Positions 60,841 to 64,000 of a stretch of DNA of 64,000 bases are shown piece after piece. The first letter of the stretch is position 1. Every line of letters starts with the position of its first letter. The notes below the pieces were generated by a model. It was not told the DNA's origin, did not search any database, and saw nothing but the letters and a program-made list of their open reading frames with translations. Made by a program: the position numbers and the translations under genes. The stretch covers positions 1,488,001 to 1,552,000 of the forward strand of contig NZ_JAFIDA010000001.1 in the NCBI RefSeq assembly GCF_017834145.1, read 5' to 3'. Source of the stretch: Leucobacter exalbidus (GTDB taxonomy: Bacteria; Actinomycetota; Actinomycetes; Actinomycetales; Microbacteriaceae).

Positions 60841-62229
60841 TTAGGCGGTGACGTACGAGTCGGCGATGTTGAGCGCCTCGTCGATGATGTCGAGGCCCTT
60901 CACCAGGTCCTCTTCCGAGATGATCAGCGGGGGTGCGACCTGCAGGCGGTTGCCCGCAGCGAACGGCCACAGACCGGCCTGCTTGCAGGCTGCCACGACC
61001 GCGTTGAATGGTGCGGCGGCCTCGCCCGCGGCGTTGAACGGTACGAGCGGCTCGCGGGTTTCGCGGTCGAGCACGAGCTCGATGGCCCAGAACAGGCCCT
61101 TGCCGCGCACTTCGCCCACCGAGGGGTGCTTCTCGAGCATGGCTTCGAGGCGGGGGCGTACGACGCGCTCGCCCAGGTCGCGCACGCGCTCCAGGATCTG
61201 CTCTTCTTCGAAGATGTCGAACGTGGCCACGCCTGCCGCGCAACCGAGGGGGTGACCCGAGTAGGTCAGGCCGCCGGGGAACGAGCGCTGGTCGAACGTG
61301 TTGTGGATCGCCTCAGAGATGATGACGCCGCCCAGGGGCACGTAGCCCGAGTTGACGCCCTTCGCGAAGGTCACCAGGTCGGGGTTGACGCCGAAGCCCT
61401 GGAACGCGAACCACTCGCCGGTGCGACCGAACCCGGCCATCACCTCGTCGCAGATCATGAGAATGCCGAACTCGTCGCACAGTGCGCGCACACCCTCGAG
61501 GTAACCGGGGGTGGGGATCAGAATGCCGTTGGTGCCGGTGACCGACTCGAGGATGATCGCGGCGATCGTGTTCGCGCCCTCAAGCTCGATCGTGGAGCGC
61601 AGGTGCGCCAGCGCCCGCTCGGTCTCTTGCTCGGGCGTCTCAGCGTAGAACGCCGAACGGTACGGGTAGGGGCCCGTGAAGTGCACGACGCCGGCGTCGA
61701 GCGTGCCGTTGGCCCAGCGACGCGGCTCACCCGTGAGGGTGATCGCGGTGCTCGTCGAGCCGTGGTACGAACGGTAGCGTGCGAGCACCTTCTGGCGGCC
61801 GGTGTGGTGGCGCGCCATGCGCACGGCATACTCGACGGCGTCGGCGCCACCGTTGGTGAAGAACACCGAGCGTGCACCCTCGAAGGAGTGCTCAACGATG
61901 CGCTTGGCGAGCTCGCCGCGCACGTCATTAGCCAGCGCGGGCTGGATAGTCGCGAGGCGGCCGGCCTGCTCTTGAATGGCCTTCACAAGGCCGGGGTGCT
62001 GGTGGCCCAGGTTGAGGTTGACGAGCTGCGACGAGAAGTCGAGGTACTCGGTGCCGTCGTAGTCCCAGAAGCGTACGCCCTCGCCCTTGGCGATGGGCAG
62101 CGGGTTGATCGCGCCCTGCGCCGACCACGAGTGGAAGACGTACTGGCGGTCGTTTTCGCGCACCTGGCGCTGCGCCTCGGTGTCGCCAAAGCTCTGCTCG
62201 GCGCCAAACAGGTCAACATAGTCAGACAT
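60841..62229 (-). CDS. Class III PLP-dependent aminotransferase (omega-amino acid type)
   Basis: The 462-residue enzyme shows GVRFWDYDGTEYLDFSSQLV, VFFTNGGADAVEYAVRMARH, YRSYHGSTSTAITLTGEPRR, LMICDEVMAGFGRTGEWFAF and the PLP lysine in LVTFAKGVNSGYVPLGGVI. Such enzymes move an omega-amino group (beta-alanine, GABA, taurine or polyamine-derived) to pyruvate or 2-oxoglutarate. The adjacent semialdehyde dehydrogenase supports beta-alanine or a similar substrate, which would yield malonate semialdehyde and then acetyl-CoA. The amino donor is inferred. It lies 85 bp after that dehydrogenase gene. Confidence 0.93.
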   Translation of the reverse strand: MSDYVDLFGAEQSFGDTEAQRQVRENDRQYVFHSWSAQGAINPLPIAKGEGVRFWDYDGTEYLDFSSQLVNLNLGHQHPGLVKAIQEQAGRLATIQPALANDVRGELAKRIVEHSFEGARSVFFTNGGADAVEYAVRMARHHTGRQKVLARYRSYHGSTSTAITLTGEPRRWANGTLDAGVVHFTGPYPYRSAFYAETPEQETERALAHLRSTIELEGANTIAAIILESVTGTNGILIPTPGYLEGVRALCDEFGILMICDEVMAGFGRTGEWFAFQGFGVNPDLVTFAKGVNSGYVPLGGVIISEAIHNTFDQRSFPGGLTYSGHPLGCAAGVATFDIFEEEQILERVRDLGERVVRPRLEAMLEKHPSVGEVRGKGLFWAIELVLDRETREPLVPFNAAGEAAAPFNAVVAACKQAGLWPFAAGNRLQVAPPLIISEEDLVKGLDIIDEALNIADSYVTA

Positions 62230-62268
62230 GTAATTCCTTCTTCAGTGAAAGTTACGAGAGATGGGTAC

Positions 62269-62307
62269 GGGCCTGCCGCCCACTCAGTATGAGTGGACGG
62301 CAGGCCC
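62269..62307 (-). terminator. Strong hairpin between dehydrogenase and aminotransferase genes
   Basis: GGGCCTGCCGCCCACTC and GAGTGGACGGCAGGCCC pair over 16 bp with one mismatch around a 5-nt loop. No clear T-run follows on the minus strand, so it may be an attenuator or mRNA-stability element. Confidence 0.7.
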
Positions 62308-62314
62308 AAAGCAA

Positions 62315-63802
62315 TTAGCTGTTGCTGGGGAAGCCGAGGTCGACCTTCGACTGATCGGGGTTGGGCCAGCGAGTGGTGACCACCTTCGAGCGGGTGTAGA
62401 AGTTGACCGACTCTGGGCCGTAAATGTGGGTGTCGCCGAACAGCGAATCCTTCCAGCCACCGAACGAGAACGAACCAACGGGCACGGGGATCGGCACGTT
62501 GATGCCGACCATACCGGCTTCAACGTCGAACTCGAACTGGCGAGCCACGCCACCGTCGCGGGTGAAGATCGCGGTGCCGTTGCCGAACTGGTGCGAGTTG
62601 ATGAGCTCGAGGCCCTCTTCGTAGGTGTCGACGCGCACCACAGCGAGCACCGGGCCGAAGATCTCTTCGCGGTACACCTTGCTGTCGGTCTTGACGTGGT
62701 CGAGCAGCGTGGGGCCGGTGAAGAAGCCGTTGCCCTCGAACTTGAAGTCGCGGCCGTCAACCACCACGGTGGCGCCCTCGGCTGCAGCGCCTGCAACGTA
62801 GCCCTCAACGCGAGCTTTCGCCTCGGGGGTGATCAGCGGGCCCATGTCGGTGCCAGCAACTGCGCCGTCACCGATCTTGAGGTCGGCAATGCGGCTGACG
62901 ATCTCGGGGATGACGCGGTCGGCCATCTCATCGCCCACGGCGACGAGCACCGAAACGGCCATGCAACGCTCGCCGGCTGCGCCGTACGCTGCCGAGATCG
63001 CGGCGTCTGCAGTGACCTTGAGGTCGGCGTCGGGCATCACGAGCATGTGGTTCTTTGCGCCGCCGAGTGCCTGCACGCGCTTGCCGTTGGCTGCCGCACG
63101 CTCGTAGATGTACTTCGCGATGGGGGTCGAGCCGACGAACGAGATCGCCTTCACATCGGGGGCGTCGAGCAGCGTGTCAACGGCAACCTTGTCGCCGTGC
63201 ACGACGTTCAGCACGCCGTCGGGCAGGCCAGCCTCGCGGAACAGGTCGGCGATGAACACCGATGCTGAGGGGTCGCGCTCTGAGGGCTTGAGCACCACGG
63301 TGTTGCCGCAGGCGATCGCGCTGGCGATCATCCACAGGGGCACCATGATGGGGAAGTTGAAGGGGGTGATCGCTGCGACCACACCGACGGGCTGCTTCAC
63401 CGAGTGCACGTCAACGCCGGTCGATACCTGCTCGTCGCGCTCGCCCTTCAGCAGGTTGAGCAGGCCCGATGCGAACTCGACGTTCTCGAGCCCACGTGCC
63501 ACCTCACCGGCGGCGTCCTCAAGTACCTTGCCGTGCTCGGCGGTCACAATCGCCGAGAGCTCGGGGGTGCGCTGCTTGAGCAGCTGGCGCAGGTTGAAGA
63601 ACACGTTGGCACGCTTCGTGAGACTGGTGCGGCGCCACATGGGCAGCGCGGCCTGAGCTGCCGCGATGGCCTGCTCAACGGTTTCGACCGATGCGATGGG
63701 CACCTCGTGGTGCTTCTCGCCCGTGGCCGGGTTGAAGACCGTCTGCAGACGCTCAGCTGCGTCGACCTTTTCGCCGCCGATAACGTGGGGAATGAGTGCC
63801 AT
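62315..63802 (-). CDS. mmsA: CoA-acylating methylmalonate-semialdehyde dehydrogenase
   Basis: The ATG at 63802 gives 495 residues, close to the usual length of about 500; the frame continues to 63835 without need. VFNPATGEKHHEVPIASVET, GVVAAITPFNFPIMVPLWMI, LKPSERDPSASVFIADLFRE, FVGSTPIAKYIYERAAANGK, ALGGAKNHMLVMPDADL and GERCMAVSVLVAVGDE (catalytic Cys) are all MmsA-type. The CoA-dependent enzyme oxidises malonate or methylmalonate semialdehyde to acetyl- or propionyl-CoA, supporting valine or beta-alanine breakdown. It is paired with the aminotransferase downstream and divergent from the gene at 63960. Confidence 0.95.
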   Translation of the reverse strand: MALIPHVIGGEKVDAAERLQTVFNPATGEKHHEVPIASVETVEQAIAAAQAALPMWRRTSLTKRANVFFNLRQLLKQRTPELSAIVTAEHGKVLEDAAGEVARGLENVEFASGLLNLLKGERDEQVSTGVDVHSVKQPVGVVAAITPFNFPIMVPLWMIASAIACGNTVVLKPSERDPSASVFIADLFREAGLPDGVLNVVHGDKVAVDTLLDAPDVKAISFVGSTPIAKYIYERAAANGKRVQALGGAKNHMLVMPDADLKVTADAAISAAYGAAGERCMAVSVLVAVGDEMADRVIPEIVSRIADLKIGDGAVAGTDMGPLITPEAKARVEGYVAGAAAEGATVVVDGRDFKFEGNGFFTGPTLLDHVKTDSKVYREEIFGPVLAVVRVDTYEEGLELINSHQFGNGTAIFTRDGGVARQFEFDVEAGMVGINVPIPVPVGSFSFGGWKDSLFGDTHIYGPESVNFYTRSKVVTTRWPNPDQSKVDLGFPSNS

Positions 63803-63945
63803 TCGTTCGCGCTTCCTTGCTGTGTAGAGAGGCAATACCTAAGTTTCGGGCATTGTGTGTGAGCCTTCATTGCTCGCTTGATCTCAGTGTGCCAGGGGCC
63901 TTCAGATAGATCGAGCGACAGACCATCGCAACATCAGCCGGTTTC

Positions 63946-63960
63946 CATACAATGTGTATG
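63946..63960. promoter_or_regulatory. 15-bp palindromic operator at the divergent promoter
   Basis: CATACAATGTGTATG is a perfect inverted repeat (CATACA/TGTATG) overlapping TACAAT, a good -10 box, and ending at the GTG of the rightward gene. A regulator bound here would control that gene, and perhaps mmsA on the other side. Confidence 0.6.
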
Positions 63961-64000
63961 TGAGTGAATTTAGCGCGACGACCGCGCAGGCCCTGTCGAT
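63960..64000 (+). CDS. 5' end of a divergent gene, probably a regulator
   Basis: A GTG at 63960 opens a frame MSEFSATTAQALS that runs off the window. TACAAT lies only 6 bases before, so the transcript is probably leaderless. Divergence from mmsA and the palindromic site suggest a regulator of the beta-alanine/mmsA genes. Too little is present to name a family. Confidence 0.4.
   Translation, partial: MSEFSATTAQALS

Overview
The window is high-GC DNA with actinobacterial gene content: an LCP-family glycopolymer ligase, Pkn-type kinase/PP2C/FHA signalling, a tRNA-Trp–secE–nusG block with rplK-rplA, many GTG/TTG starts and many 4-bp ATGA stop/start overlaps. The gene set and order suggest Microbacteriaceae (Leucobacter-like). 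That is inference from content; no 16S gene is present.

Layout. 1-4.6 kb: envelope polysaccharide genes (partial acyltransferase, LCP ligase, galE, GT4-like glycosyltransferase). 4.7-9.6 kb: purE and purK (minus strand) split by a plus-strand FHA protein and a membrane protein. 9.7-13.5 kb: MFS exporter with its MarR regulator behind two matching 16-bp operators, a DUF1801 protein and a GntR/HutC regulator, with several small repeats. 13.5-15.6 kb: a HipBA toxin-antitoxin module with an unusual antitoxin and a 51-bp palindrome behind it. 15.7-32.5 kb: an endonuclease-fold protein, then a nearly continuous minus-strand operon: Ser/Thr kinase, 2053-residue Ig-like surface protein, MoxR ATPase, DUF58 protein, transglutaminase-fold membrane protein, PP2C phosphatase, tail-anchored TVV-repeat protein and FHA protein. 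32.6-36.4 kb: rplA, rplK, nusG, secE and tRNA-Trp, with an AbiEi/DUF559-type gene inserted antisense between rplK and nusG. 36.6-45.6 kb: PLP aminotransferase; two 472-residue paralogous secreted proteins flanking an AraC-type regulator and two copies of a structured ~140-bp element; a luciferase-like monooxygenase, MarR regulator and FMN reductase. 45.7-60.8 kb: molybdenum cofactor and molybdate uptake genes (mobA, two moeA, modABC, moaA, moaE, moeB-rhodanese, moaD, moaC, mog), interrupted by a TPR membrane protein and an AAA+ ATPase. 60.8-64 kb: class III aminotransferase and methylmalonate-semialdehyde-type dehydrogenase, with the edge of a divergent gene behind a palindrome.

Two things stand out. 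First, the kinase/PP2C/FHA operon contains a repeated acidic-[AS]-T-[VI]-V motif: five copies in the tail-anchored protein, one directly before each FHA domain, and a related one at the phosphatase tail. This suggests a phosphothreonine docking network around a giant wall protein. The transglutaminase-fold partner has lost its catalytic Cys and His. Second, the two elements at 39.5 and 39.9 kb keep their hairpins through paired base changes, which indicates an unrecognised structured RNA or DNA element; a short conserved peptide frame overlaps it. Neither is identified here with a described system.
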